Numbered from the stretch's first letter, positions 42,409 to 51,227 are shown. The stretch: DNA of 64,000 bases from an uncultured Prevotellaceae bacterium (GCA_900321965.1 ONYA01000007.1:1-64000); one strand, 5' to 3'. Made by a program: numbers and translations. The notes: generated by a model not told the origin, from the sequence alone.

Positions 42409-42795
42409 TTATTTTGCAGGCTGTGCAGGAGCTGCGGGAGCAGCCTTTGCAGGAGCAGCATCCTTAGCGGGAGCGGCATTATCCTGCTGCTGGCTTGCGC
42501 CGAATCCGGGCAAGTTGTTAGGATTGGTCGTCGGGTTCTCAATGCCATCGAGCACCGAACCTTCAGAAACAGCCTGAGGAGCGACATAAGCACAAGCAAT
42601 GCTGATGACGACCATAGCAACGGCAAGTCCCCATGTGGTCTTCTCGATGAAGTCCGTCGTCTTGCGGACGCCACCAATCTGGTTGTAAGAAGAGAAGTTG
42701 GAGGCGAGGCCGCCACCCTTAGACTCCTGGATGAGCACGATGCCAATCATCAGCACGGCTGCAATCACGATAAGAATAACGAATAAAGTGTACAT
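42409..42795 (-). CDS. secG: Preprotein translocase subunit SecG
   Basis: The 128-residue protein has the SecG pattern: membrane helix 1 (LFVILIVIAAVLMIGIVLIQ), the loop ESKGGGLASNF, then RKTTDFIEKTTW and helix 2. The C-terminal tail is an Ala/Pro/Lys-rich extension (AAPAKDAAPAKAAPAAP), usual in Bacteroidetes. It assists SecYE in protein export. It follows the TPR-like gene by 5 nt at the end of the minus-strand envelope operon. Confidence 0.93.
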   Translation of the reverse strand: MYTLFVILIVIAAVLMIGIVLIQESKGGGLASNFSSYNQIGGVRKTTDFIEKTTWGLAVAMVVISIACAYVAPQAVSEGSVLDGIENPTTNPNNLPGFGASQQQDNAAPAKDAAPAKAAPAAPAQPAK

Positions 42796-42800
42796 CTTTT

Positions 42801-43562
42801 TTACTTATTTTTGTTGTTACTATTTATAATCAATTTCTTTAAAAATCGGATTTGGTCTGCAAAGTAAGCATTTTTTTTCGGATATTGCAAACTTAATCGC
42901 TGAATAATTTCCAAAGCTTTCGAATATCGGCCTTGTTTTATGTAAATTCGGGCTAAAGTTTCAGTAAAGTAGCCCTCCTCGGGTTCTTTCCCATCATTTT
43001 CGACCTGTTGGTCAAGGTTGGGCGTCTGCTGTGGCTGCTCAGGAAGGACAATCCGAGTTTTGTCATTATTTATGAACGAATCAATAAGGTCTTGTCCTAT
43101 CAGTTGAGGAACGTCTTCTGACTTATCGTCATCGGTCTCGCTTTCCAATAGGTAAGCCACGTAGTCGACAGCCGCGTCAGCGGGCGTCGGCTTCCGTTTA
43201 GGCTGATCCTCCTGACCAGTCTCGTTTTCCTTAGGAATAGAGTCAAGAAAGTTGTCGATAAGCGAAATAGTTCGATTTTCGCGTTCTTCTGAATTTTCAG
43301 CCTTCTGGGTCTGAACTTGTGGTGTACGCAGACGGTAATGTGCGGCCTCAATCATCTGGAAAAGCACACGCCGATCAGTAATATAGATAGCCGCGCGGCG
43401 CAGTTCGGCATCGAAGGACGGATCGTGCAACAGATAGAGGTTCTGTAGCAACAACAGACGTGCCGTCTGGAAATACGGGTAGAGTGCAAGCATCGAGCGC
43501 AACTCGTACAAGGTGTCGCGGTCAAGATACTGCGGATGCTTTATCAACTCTGTTATTTCCAT
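42801..43562 (-). CDS. TPR-like hypothetical protein of the lptE-secG operon
   Basis: The 253-residue cytoplasmic protein has an N-terminal helical domain (LYELRSMLALYPYFQTARLL split over two helices), a variable acidic middle (about 95-190) and one C-terminal tetratricopeptide-like repeat (GYFTETLARIYIKQGRYSKA). It is a conserved Bacteroidales protein without an assigned role. Its fixed place between lptE and secG hints at envelope assembly. Confidence 0.8.
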   Translation of the reverse strand: MEITELIKHPQYLDRDTLYELRSMLALYPYFQTARLLLLQNLYLLHDPSFDAELRRAAIYITDRRVLFQMIEAAHYRLRTPQVQTQKAENSEERENRTISLIDNFLDSIPKENETGQEDQPKRKPTPADAAVDYVAYLLESETDDDKSEDVPQLIGQDLIDSFINNDKTRIVLPEQPQQTPNLDQQVENDGKEPEEGYFTETLARIYIKQGRYSKALEIIQRLSLQYPKKNAYFADQIRFLKKLIINSNNKNK

Positions 43563-43588
43563 ATTATATAGGTTTAATGACTTTCTCT

Positions 43589-44104
43589 CTACCAGTTGGC
43601 GACTGTCGCGTTAAAAATCTGATCGACAATGTCCTTGACCATAACTGTAACAAGTTCCTCTTGCACGGAGTTGAGCGACTGTCGCGTGTCGTAGCTCTGC
43701 GAAGCACTGAAGGTACGTTCAAAGTCTTCGTCATGCTTCTTTGTGTTAGTAAAGCGCACATTGACAGTTATCGTCAGCTCTGTCTGTGCGGAATAGCCTT
43801 CAGACGACACCGACTTGTTGCGCTGCTCGTAGCGCGTAATCTCGCCTTCCAGCTTCAGATCGCCATTACGGCTGACCTGCGACAAGCGCGTCTGCTGAGC
43901 ATACTGGTCCTTCAGCTGGTTGTTAAAGATGCTGTACATCGGGTTCCACACATAGGTGGCACGGATGGGGAAGTCAGCTATCTGAATGGTCTTCGTCTTC
44001 GTGTAGTCGATACTGGCACCATTGAACTTATAGCTGACCGAGCAGCTAATCAGCAGCAGGCAGGCCACGAGGACAAGTCCAAACTGCTTCAGACGGCGGT
44101 ACAA
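43589..44104 (-). CDS. lptE: LptE lipoprotein, encoded in frame inside the bEBP reading frame
   Basis: The last 171 codons of the long frame match Bacteroidetes LptE, the outer-membrane lipoprotein that works with LptD in lipopolysaccharide insertion: VSYKFNGASIDYTKTKT and the terminal KDIVDQIFNATVANW. No stop separates it from the activator. An in-frame TTG at 44104 would give MYRRLKQFGLVLVACLLLISC, a perfect lipoprotein signal with a basic start and lipobox LISC. I therefore propose internal initiation at TTG 44104. The signal peptide overlaps the recognition helix of the activator. Confidence 0.7.
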   Translation of the reverse strand: MYRRLKQFGLVLVACLLLISCSVSYKFNGASIDYTKTKTIQIADFPIRATYVWNPMYSIFNNQLKDQYAQQTRLSQVSRNGDLKLEGEITRYEQRNKSVSSEGYSAQTELTITVNVRFTNTKKHDEDFERTFSASQSYDTRQSLNSVQEELVTVMVKDIVDQIFNATVANW

Positions 44105-45265
44105 CGTACGGTCGCTGATGCCTAACTCCTGGGCAGCCTTCTTGCGGTTGCCGTTATTTCGTTCCAAGGCTTTCTCTAACATCTGTCTTCCCAAGTCACT
44201 TAAATTAAGGCTCTCCAAATCTTTTTCCGGCTCGACATACTCTTCGGCTATGGCATCTTCGAGTGCTGGGACAGGCTGTATAGGTGCTACAGCATGGGGC
44301 ACGGCGCCCGCTCCCTGTACCTCCTCAATCTGTTTTTTCAAGGCTCCCATCTCCCGCCGCATATCGTTGACGTTGCCACGCAGTTCGAAGAGTATTTTAT
44401 ACAGTATCTCGCGCTCGCTCTCAAACGAGTGCTCGCCACCGTCACGATGGATGGTAGCTAGCTGTGTGCTCTCACGGTCCTGAGGAATAAACTTGGCCAG
44501 CACTTCGGGCGTGATGATCCGCTCCTTGCTGAGTACCGACATCTGTTCGGTGATATTCTTCAGCTGGCGTACATTGCCTGGCCACTTGTAGCGCATCAGC
44601 ATCTGCTTAGCCTCATCCGTCAGTACGATACGGTCCATCTTGTACTTCTCGGCCATCTGCATAGCGAAGAGCCGGAAGAGCAGCACCACATCCTCGCCGC
44701 GCTCGCGCAGGGGTGGCATCTGGATGGGAATGGAGTTAAGACGGTAGTAGAGGTCTTCGCGGAAGCGTCCCTCGCTGATGGCCTGACGGATGTTTACGTT
44801 GGTGGCTGCCACAATGCGGACATCGGTACGGCGTATCTCGGTGCCACCGACAGGAATATATTCGCCGGTTTCCAAGACGCGCAACAGGCGTGCCTGCGTA
44901 GCCAGCGGCAGTTCGCCTACCTCGTCGAGGAAGAGTGTTCCTTTGTCAGCCACGCCGAAATAGCCCAGTGAGTCGCTGATGGCCCCCGTGTACGACCCCT
45001 TGACATGGCCGAAAAGTTCAGAATCGATTGTTCCCTCGGGAATAGAGCCGCAGTTGATGGCGAAATACTTCTCACGCCGACGGGGTGAGTTGTCGTGGAT
45101 GACCCGGGGGATAATCTCCTTGCCGACGCCACTTTCGCCGATAATCAGTACGCTCAAGTCCGTCGGCGCCACCTGCAATGCGACGTCGAGGACATGGTTC
45201 AATGCCTCGCAGTTTCCTACGATATTGTACCGCTGTTTAATACCTTGCAACTCTGAACTTTTCAT
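43589..45265 (-). CDS. Sigma-54-type AAA+ activator, ORF continuing into LptE
   Basis: The frame encodes an AAA+ bacterial enhancer-binding protein: Walker A GESGVGKE, loop 1 GSYTGA (the sigma-54 contact GAFTGA with two changes), Walker B GTLFLDEVGE, and a Fis-type HTH (NRKKAAQELGISDRTLYRRL) ending near residue 398. Then it continues with LptE, giving a 558-residue ORF. The activator part has no receiver domain. Start ATG 45265 is used because the -7 box (45282-45275) covers the upstream extension; it leaves an almost leaderless mRNA. In most relatives activator and lptE are separate genes. Confidence 0.75.
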   Translation of the reverse strand: MKSSELQGIKQRYNIVGNCEALNHVLDVALQVAPTDLSVLIIGESGVGKEIIPRVIHDNSPRRREKYFAINCGSIPEGTIDSELFGHVKGSYTGAISDSLGYFGVADKGTLFLDEVGELPLATQARLLRVLETGEYIPVGGTEIRRTDVRIVAATNVNIRQAISEGRFREDLYYRLNSIPIQMPPLRERGEDVVLLFRLFAMQMAEKYKMDRIVLTDEAKQMLMRYKWPGNVRQLKNITEQMSVLSKERIITPEVLAKFIPQDRESTQLATIHRDGGEHSFESEREILYKILFELRGNVNDMRREMGALKKQIEEVQGAGAVPHAVAPIQPVPALEDAIAEEYVEPEKDLESLNLSDLGRQMLEKALERNNGNRKKAAQELGISDRTLYRRLKQFGLVLVACLLLISCSVSYKFNGASIDYTKTKTIQIADFPIRATYVWNPMYSIFNNQLKDQYAQQTRLSQVSRNGDLKLEGEITRYEQRNKSVSSEGYSAQTELTITVNVRFTNTKKHDEDFERTFSASQSYDTRQSLNSVQEELVTVMVKDIVDQIFNATVANW

Positions 45266-45274
45266 TTTAGCTGA

Positions 45275-45282
45275 CAAAGTTA
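45275..45282 (-). promoter_or_regulatory. -7 promoter element (TAACTTTG), leaderless arrangement
   Basis: Minus-strand box ending 9 nt before ATG 45265. Confidence 0.6.
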
Positions 45283-45336
45283 CACATTATTTCTCAGAAT
45301 CTCTGCAATTTTGGCAGAATTTTATTATTTTTTTCC

Positions 45337-46404
45337 TTATTCGTCCTTTGGCTGCTCCTTCGCCTTAGGCACGGCAAAGCGTACTTTCTCGCTGTCGTCG
45401 CGCTTCTCCTTATAGAGTTTCGGCAGGGGATTAGCCAACGGTTCGTCGTAGTCCTGACGGTTGCGGAACACATCGATAGCCAGATAGACAGCGCGGCGCA
45501 GGGCCGACTCATCGGCACAGCCCTTGCCGGCAATGCCGAAGCAGACGCCAGTCTCCGTACTTGTACACACAAAGGGCATACCCGTAGCCAGGCTGACGGC
45601 ATCGTCACAGGCGATGGTTTTCAGCGGTGCCATACCCTGATCGTAGTACATGGCCAAGATAGCATCGAACTTCTGATAGCTGCCCTGTCCGAAGAAGGTC
45701 TCGGCAGCATAGGGGCCAAAGGCCTGAATACCCATCTGTTCCAGTTCTTCAATAACCGGAATGATGACCTCCTTCTCCTCGTCGCCCCACGGGCTCTCCT
45801 CGTTGTCGGTCGGAGGATTCAGTGCCAAGACAGCAATGCGAGGGTTAGAGATACGCAGGTCGCGACGCAAGGCCGTATGGAGGATTTTAGTCTTGTCAAC
45901 CACCTTCTGCTTCGTGATAGCCTCAGGCACATCCTTAATGGCCAACACATTGGTGACAAGAGCCACGCGCATATCACCAGCAATACGAAGGCGCAGCACC
46001 TCAGGCTCACGCGAGAGGAAGTCAGGCAATGTGTCTGGCGCCATGACCAGCACGTCGGCCTTACCTTGCTGCACATCGACCATCGCCCGTTTCAAGGCTT
46101 TGCGGGCTGCATCAACAGCCTCGTCCGACGGCTGTCCCAACTCGACCTTAATCTCTTCGTCGAAAGTTGTCAGCAGATTCAGACGACCGGCCTTCGCCTC
46201 CTCGGCAGAGGCGATGATGCTGAAGGGTGCCTCTATGTTCAATGCCTTACGGTGATAAGCGGCCACCTTGGGAGAGCCATAGATGATGGGCGTGCATAAC
46301 TCCAGCATTGCCGGGTCTTCAAAGATTTTAAAAATCAGTTCGTATCCGACACCGTTCGTGTCGCCGTGCGTGATAGCCACGCGGATTTTACGGTCTTGTT
46401 CCAT
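45337..46404 (-). CDS. PdxA-like protein lacking the metal-binding histidines
   Basis: The 355-residue protein aligns along its length with 4-hydroxythreonine-4-phosphate dehydrogenase (THGDTNGVGYELI, IIYGSPKVAAYHRKAL, RIAVLALNP). However, the GHTE segment with the first metal His is replaced by DTLPDFLSREP, LNPHAG is LNPPTD, HDQG is YDQG, and the late SPDHG is STETG. All four histidines are lost in an intact gene. It is therefore unlikely to make pyridoxal phosphate precursor and may have a new role. It follows rlmN by 20 nt. Confidence 0.8.
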   Translation of the reverse strand: MEQDRKIRVAITHGDTNGVGYELIFKIFEDPAMLELCTPIIYGSPKVAAYHRKALNIEAPFSIIASAEEAKAGRLNLLTTFDEEIKVELGQPSDEAVDAARKALKRAMVDVQQGKADVLVMAPDTLPDFLSREPEVLRLRIAGDMRVALVTNVLAIKDVPEAITKQKVVDKTKILHTALRRDLRISNPRIAVLALNPPTDNEESPWGDEEKEVIIPVIEELEQMGIQAFGPYAAETFFGQGSYQKFDAILAMYYDQGMAPLKTIACDDAVSLATGMPFVCTSTETGVCFGIAGKGCADESALRRAVYLAIDVFRNRQDYDEPLANPLPKLYKEKRDDSEKVRFAVPKAKEQPKDE

Positions 46405-46424
46405 TGTTGTTATTATAAAATAGG

Positions 46425-47516
46425 TTAGATGGGGCTAATGGGACTTATAGGACCCATAGGACCTATGGGGTTTTTATGCGCGGTGCTTAGCAGGCCGCAG
46501 GCAGCAAAGATGTCCTGACCACGGCTGGCACGGATGGTGGTAAACACGCCGTGCTGCGTCAGGAAGTCACGCAACCGCTCCATACGCTGTTCGTCAGCTC
46601 CTGGCAGGTCGACACCGGGAATGGCGTGAAAACGTATCAGGTTGACGCGGCACTCCAGTCCCTGAACCAGCTTGACAATCTCGCGGCCATGTGCCAACGT
46701 ATCGTTCAAGCCAGCAAAACAGATGTATTCGAATGAGCAACGGCGCTGGTGGGTGAAATCATACTGCCGCAACAGATCCACCGTCTCAGCAATCGGCATG
46801 GCCCGTTCGGCAGGCATCAGTCCCAAACGTTGTTCGTGGAGCGGTGAGTGCATGGAGATTGCCACATGGCACTGGCTCTCGTCAAGGAACCGCTTCAGCT
46901 TGCTTCTGACACCGACACTGCTCACCGTGATGCGTTTGGGACTCCACTGATAGCCGTCGTCAGCCGTCAGTATCTGCGTAACACGCAGCACGGCATCGAG
47001 GTTATCCATCGGCTCGCCCTGTCCCATAAACACGACATTCGTCAGGCGGTCGCGTTCGGGCAGCGAATAAATCTGGTTCAGGATATCGGCCGCCGTGAGG
47101 TTGCCTTCCCATCCCTGCTTACCCGTCTGGCAGAAGAGGCAGTTCATCTTACAGCCCACCTGCGACGACACGCAGAGGGTTGCCCGGTCCTCATCGGGTA
47201 TGAAAACCGTCTCGACGAACCTGCCCTTCGTGTCTGTTGTGTCTGAGTCGCAACAGACGGGAAAGAGGTACTTCACCGTTCCGTCCACACTACGCTGGCA
47301 GTCGATGGGGGCCATTGTCCCAACAGTGTAAAGCGCCTTCAGCCGCTCCCGATTCTGTTTCGAGATATTGGTCATCTCGTCGATCGACATGACATGCTGC
47401 TGATAGAGCCAACGGGCTATCTGCCCACCCGTAAAGGCAGGCATTCCCAGTGCCTTGACAGTCTCTTTCAGCTCGGCACTGGTCATTCCCATGAGCACTT
47501 TCTTTCCGACGGTCAT
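46425..47516 (-). CDS. rlmN: 23S rRNA/tRNA adenine C2-methyltransferase RlmN
   Basis: The 363-residue radical SAM enzyme has CKMNCLFCQTGKQG (the CxxxCxxC cluster site), GQGEPMDN, the catalytic-Cys region near the C-terminus (TTIRASRGQDIFAACG) and SVGVRSKLKRF. It methylates A2503 of 23S rRNA and A37 of some tRNAs. The last 14 residues (NPIGPMGPISPISPI) are translated from a 9-bp tandem repeat and are absent from ordinary RlmN. Minus promoter TAACTTTG at 47549-47542. Confidence 0.95.
   Translation of the reverse strand: MTVGKKVLMGMTSAELKETVKALGMPAFTGGQIARWLYQQHVMSIDEMTNISKQNRERLKALYTVGTMAPIDCQRSVDGTVKYLFPVCCDSDTTDTKGRFVETVFIPDEDRATLCVSSQVGCKMNCLFCQTGKQGWEGNLTAADILNQIYSLPERDRLTNVVFMGQGEPMDNLDAVLRVTQILTADDGYQWSPKRITVSSVGVRSKLKRFLDESQCHVAISMHSPLHEQRLGLMPAERAMPIAETVDLLRQYDFTHQRRCSFEYICFAGLNDTLAHGREIVKLVQGLECRVNLIRFHAIPGVDLPGADEQRMERLRDFLTQHGVFTTIRASRGQDIFAACGLLSTAHKNPIGPMGPISPISPI
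46428..46471. repeat. 9-bp tandem repeat at the end of rlmN
   Basis: Units ATGGGGCTA, ATGGGACTT, ATAGGACCC, ATAGGACCT, ATGGGG in plus-strand view. Encodes the IGP/ISP tail of RlmN on the minus strand. The same unit occurs at 49663-49716. Confidence 0.7.
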
Positions 47517-47541
47517 CGCGTCTTGACGTCTTTTACGGGTG

Positions 47542-47549
47542 CAAAGTTA
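47542..47549 (-). promoter_or_regulatory. -7 promoter element of rlmN (TAACTTTG)
   Basis: Minus-strand consensus box 26 nt before the rlmN start; it faces the plus promoter at 47592-47599. Confidence 0.65.
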
Positions 47550-47591
47550 CGAAATATTCTTAAAACATTCGACTGTTACAGATTTTATTTG

Positions 47592-47599
47592 TAATTTTG
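47592..47599 (+). promoter_or_regulatory. -7 promoter element (TAATTTTG)
   Basis: Consensus box 19 nt before the start of the 1202-residue fusion gene. Confidence 0.65.
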
Positions 47600-47618
47600 C
47601 AAGAAATTTTTAGGAATC

Positions 47619-50600
47619 ATGAGAGAAAAAATAGATTGTTTCCTGCCCGACTTCGACCGCGACATGATGGCACCCACCGTGTCGCAGCTGAACGAGAGTC
47701 AGGTTGTAAGATGCATTTCCTGGACAAATGGCATGACCAGCAGCAATGCCGTCATGACGATAGCCGAACGAGCCAGAGCCGAATATGTACTGCTGTTCAC
47801 CAAGCCTACCCCCGTCACGTTAGGCCAAGGTGCCATTGAGCGCATGGTGCGTGTTGCTGACGACTTTGGAGCAGCCCTCGTCTACGCCGACCGTACGGGG
47901 CATCCAGCCATCGATTACCAGCTGGGAGCCATTCGCGACGATTTCGACTTCGGCTCGCTGCTGCTTATCCGCACCCGTCTGCTACATACGTTTGCCATGC
48001 AGGCAGGTGAGCACGACTACCAGTACGCCGGACTCTATGCCCTGCGTCTGTTCCTCAGTCGCGAAGGACAGTTGTTGCACTTGAATGAGACGCTCTACAC
48101 AGAGGTGGAGCTCGACACACGAGCTTCGGGTGTCAAACAGTTCGACTATGTGAATCCCCGCAACCGCGACGTACAGATAGAGATGGAGCAGGCTGCCACC
48201 GCCCATTTAGAGGCCATCGGTGCAAAGATAGACCCATCCTACTATCGCCCCATAGACTTCGCCGAGCAGGAGTTTGAGGCAGAGGCCTCGGTAGTCATTC
48301 CCGTCTACAACCGCGCCAAGACCATTGCCGATGCTGTCAACAGTGCCTTAGAGCAGAAAACGACCTTCAAATACAATGTCATCGTCGTTGACAACCATTC
48401 GACGGATGGTACTGGCGACATTCTGTCCCGCATGTCGTCATGCCATGACGACAAGCTATACGTCATTACGCCCGAACGCACAGACCTCGGCATCGGCGGT
48501 TGCTGGAATGAAGCCATCAACGATCCACGCTGCGGACGCTTTGCCGTACAGTTAGACTCCGACGACCTCTATTCGTCGCCTAACACCCTGCAACAGGTGG
48601 TCGACTCTTTCTACAAGCAGAAGGCCGCCATGATTATCGGCAGCTACCGTATGTGCGACTTCGACCTGAACACCCTGCCGCCAGGACTCATCGACCACAA
48701 GGAATGGACCGACGAGAACGGTCCGAACAACGCCCTGCGCATCAATGGTCTGGGAGCGCCACGCGCTTTTTTCACCCCGCTATTGCGCCAGCTGCAGTTC
48801 CCCAACACGTCGTATGGAGAGGACTACGCCTTAGGATTGGCTTTCTCGCGCCACTACCGTATCGGCCGCATCTTCGACGAACTATACCTCTGTCGCCGCT
48901 GGGGCGGCAACAGCGACGCAGCCCTGTCAGTAGACAAGGTGAATGCCAACAACCGCTATAAAGACCAGTTGCGTACACTGGAGATTAAAGCCCGCCAGCA
49001 GATGGTTAGCGGCAAGGCCGACGCCTCGATGCCAGAATCGTCGCTACAGCGGTTCTTCGAGCGTCAGCTGACGACGTGGGACGACGCCCGTCAACGGTAT
49101 CAGCAGCTGAACAGTGTACAGACACGCGAGCTGAGTACAGGCACATCGACCGTCATGCTGCAATGGAATCCCGCGCGTATCGTGTCTACCGGCGCCAAGA
49201 TTGACCAGCAGAGCATCGGCGAGCGCCCCTGTTTCCTCTGTGCCAAGAACCGCCCTGCCGAGCAGATGAAGCGCACCATTGACGGACGCTGGGAGTTGCT
49301 GGTCAACCCCTACCCCATCCTGCCGATGCATTTCACGCTGCCGACGCTGAAGCACACACCGCAGGCTATTAAAGATATGTATGGTGAGATATACCGCTTG
49401 CTCAACAAGAGTCCAGAGTTAGTGGTGTTCTACAATGGTCCGAAATGCGGTGCCTCGGCCCCCGACCATGCCCACCTGCAAGCAGGCGTGCCAAGCATCC
49501 TGCCACTGACAGACAGTTGGCAACGGTTATCGCGCGAGACAACAACGATTGTGAAGTTGTCTGAAAACGACGAGATAGCCGTCATCAACGAATATCCTTG
49601 TCCGGCACTGGTTATCCGATGTCATTCGGCAGAGGCAGGGGAGCAATTGTTTAGGGAGTTTTATGAGGCTTATGAGAGTGATGGGACTAATGGGACCAAT
49701 GAGACTAATGGGAGTGAGCCTATGATGAACATTGTGGCTTGGCGACGTGGCGATGAATACCTGTCGGTGATATTCCCAAGAGCGAAGCACCGTCCAGCCT
49801 GCTATGGTGATATCATGGTATCGCCAGGCGCCCTTGACATGGCAGGACTCATCATCACGCCCCGCGAGGAAGACTTCAACCAACTGACAGCAGAACAGGC
49901 TGTCAGCATCCTGCAAGAGGTGGCACTCTCGGAGGTCGACTTCAACAAAGTCATCGAAAGGCTGCAGAACAAGTCTCAGAGTTCAAAGATCAAGATGCCT
50001 AACACCAAAGAGCCGACAGTCAGCGTGGGCATCATCAGCGGACAGAAAATCGTTTTCACGCTGAACGCCCCCTATACAGCCAAAGGCGCTGCCATCACCG
50101 GCGAGCAGACCGTGGAATTCAGCGAGGGTGGCATCCTATGGCGCGGACAGCAGTATCGTGAACTACTCTTCACACCACAGTCAGCCGATGCCTCGTTCTC
50201 TTTACGCGACGTCACCATCGGCTCAGGCTTCCATTGGGAGCGCAAGCAGACGCAGACATTCAACGGTTCATTGAGACTGGTGGTAGACAGTGACCATATC
50301 ACAGCCATCAACGAACTGTCTATCGAGCGTTACCTGACCAGTGTCATCTCCAGCGAGATGTCAGCCACATCGTCGCCCGAGCTGCTGAAAGCCCATGCCG
50401 TCATCAGCCGCTCGTGGCTGTTGGCACAGATAGAGAAACGGCGGCAACTGAAGGACGGAGGAAGCAACTCGTTCTTCTCGTTCACGAAAAAAGACGATGA
50501 GCTTATACGCTGGTACGACCGCGAGGACCACACAATCTTCGACGTCTGTGCCGACGACCACTGCCAGCGCTATCAGGGTATCACCCATGCCGACAACCCA

Positions 50601-51227
50601 TCGGTGGTAGAGGCCATCAAAGCCACCCGCGGTCAGATTCTCACCTATGGTGATGAAATCTGCGACGCCCGCTTCTCAAAATGCTGCGGCGGACAGACTG
50701 AAGAATTCCAATACTGTTGGGAAGATACGCCCAAGCCCTATCTGACATCGGTGGAATGTCCCTATTGTAACACCCACGACAAGCATATCCTGTCGCAAGT
50801 GCTGAACGACTACGATCAGGAGACGCCCGACTTCTACCACTGGACCGTGGAATACACCCGCGACGAGCTGACGGAGCTTGTCAACCACAAACTGAAGATG
50901 GACTTAGGCGACATTGTCGACCTCGTACCCTTGGAGCGCGGCAAGAGCGGCCGCATCTGGAAACTGAAGATTGTCGGCTCTAAGCGTTCGTTCACTATCG
51001 GCAAGGAACTGGAGATACGCCGCACGTTGAGCGAAAGCCATCTCTACAGCTCGTGTTTCGAAGTAGAAAAGACAGAAGGCTGTTTCCGTCTGAACGGCCG
51101 CGGATGGGGTCATGGCGTCGGCCTATGCCAGATTGGCGCTGCCGTCATGGGGGAACAAGGAAAACCATACAACGACATATTACTCTACTACTATCGTGGT
51201 GCACAAATCAAGAAACTCTATGAATAA
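47619..51227 (+). CDS. Glycosyltransferase 2-DUF4922-SpoIID/LytB fusion protein
   Basis: The 1202-residue protein joins at least three parts. Residues about 1-200 are GT-A-like; 220-430 form a GT2 domain (EASVVIPVYNRAKTI, VVDNHSTDGTGDI, DSDDLYSS). Residues about 530-760 are DUF4922, HIT-like (GERPCFLCAKNRP, CGASAPDHAHLQAG). Residues about 800-1202 are SpoIID/LytB (IERYLTSVISSEMSAT, LKAHAVISRSWLLA, GRGWGHGVGLCQIGAA), known to bind or cleave peptidoglycan glycan. No signal peptide is seen, so localisation is unclear. A 9-bp repeat adds DGTNGTNETNG near residue 690. It overlaps ampG by 8 nt. Confidence 0.88.
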   Translation: MREKIDCFLPDFDRDMMAPTVSQLNESQVVRCISWTNGMTSSNAVMTIAERARAEYVLLFTKPTPVTLGQGAIERMVRVADDFGAALVYADRTGHPAIDYQLGAIRDDFDFGSLLLIRTRLLHTFAMQAGEHDYQYAGLYALRLFLSREGQLLHLNETLYTEVELDTRASGVKQFDYVNPRNRDVQIEMEQAATAHLEAIGAKIDPSYYRPIDFAEQEFEAEASVVIPVYNRAKTIADAVNSALEQKTTFKYNVIVVDNHSTDGTGDILSRMSSCHDDKLYVITPERTDLGIGGCWNEAINDPRCGRFAVQLDSDDLYSSPNTLQQVVDSFYKQKAAMIIGSYRMCDFDLNTLPPGLIDHKEWTDENGPNNALRINGLGAPRAFFTPLLRQLQFPNTSYGEDYALGLAFSRHYRIGRIFDELYLCRRWGGNSDAALSVDKVNANNRYKDQLRTLEIKARQQMVSGKADASMPESSLQRFFERQLTTWDDARQRYQQLNSVQTRELSTGTSTVMLQWNPARIVSTGAKIDQQSIGERPCFLCAKNRPAEQMKRTIDGRWELLVNPYPILPMHFTLPTLKHTPQAIKDMYGEIYRLLNKSPELVVFYNGPKCGASAPDHAHLQAGVPSILPLTDSWQRLSRETTTIVKLSENDEIAVINEYPCPALVIRCHSAEAGEQLFREFYEAYESDGTNGTNETNGSEPMMNIVAWRRGDEYLSVIFPRAKHRPACYGDIMVSPGALDMAGLIITPREEDFNQLTAEQAVSILQEVALSEVDFNKVIERLQNKSQSSKIKMPNTKEPTVSVGIISGQKIVFTLNAPYTAKGAAITGEQTVEFSEGGILWRGQQYRELLFTPQSADASFSLRDVTIGSGFHWERKQTQTFNGSLRLVVDSDHITAINELSIERYLTSVISSEMSATSSPELLKAHAVISRSWLLAQIEKRRQLKDGGSNSFFSFTKKDDELIRWYDREDHTIFDVCADDHCQRYQGITHADNPSVVEAIKATRGQILTYGDEICDARFSKCCGGQTEEFQYCWEDTPKPYLTSVECPYCNTHDKHILSQVLNDYDQETPDFYHWTVEYTRDELTELVNHKLKMDLGDIVDLVPLERGKSGRIWKLKIVGSKRSFTIGKELEIRRTLSESHLYSSCFEVEKTEGCFRLNGRGWGHGVGLCQIGAAVMGEQGKPYNDILLYYYRGAQIKKLYE
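49663..49716 (+). repeat. 9-bp tandem repeat inside the fusion gene
   Basis: Six units from ATGAGGCTT and ATGAGAGTG through ATGGGACTA, ATGGGACCA, ATGAGACTA to ATGGGAGTG. In frame, it encodes the (D/N)GT-like spacer of the DUF4922 region. Confidence 0.7.
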
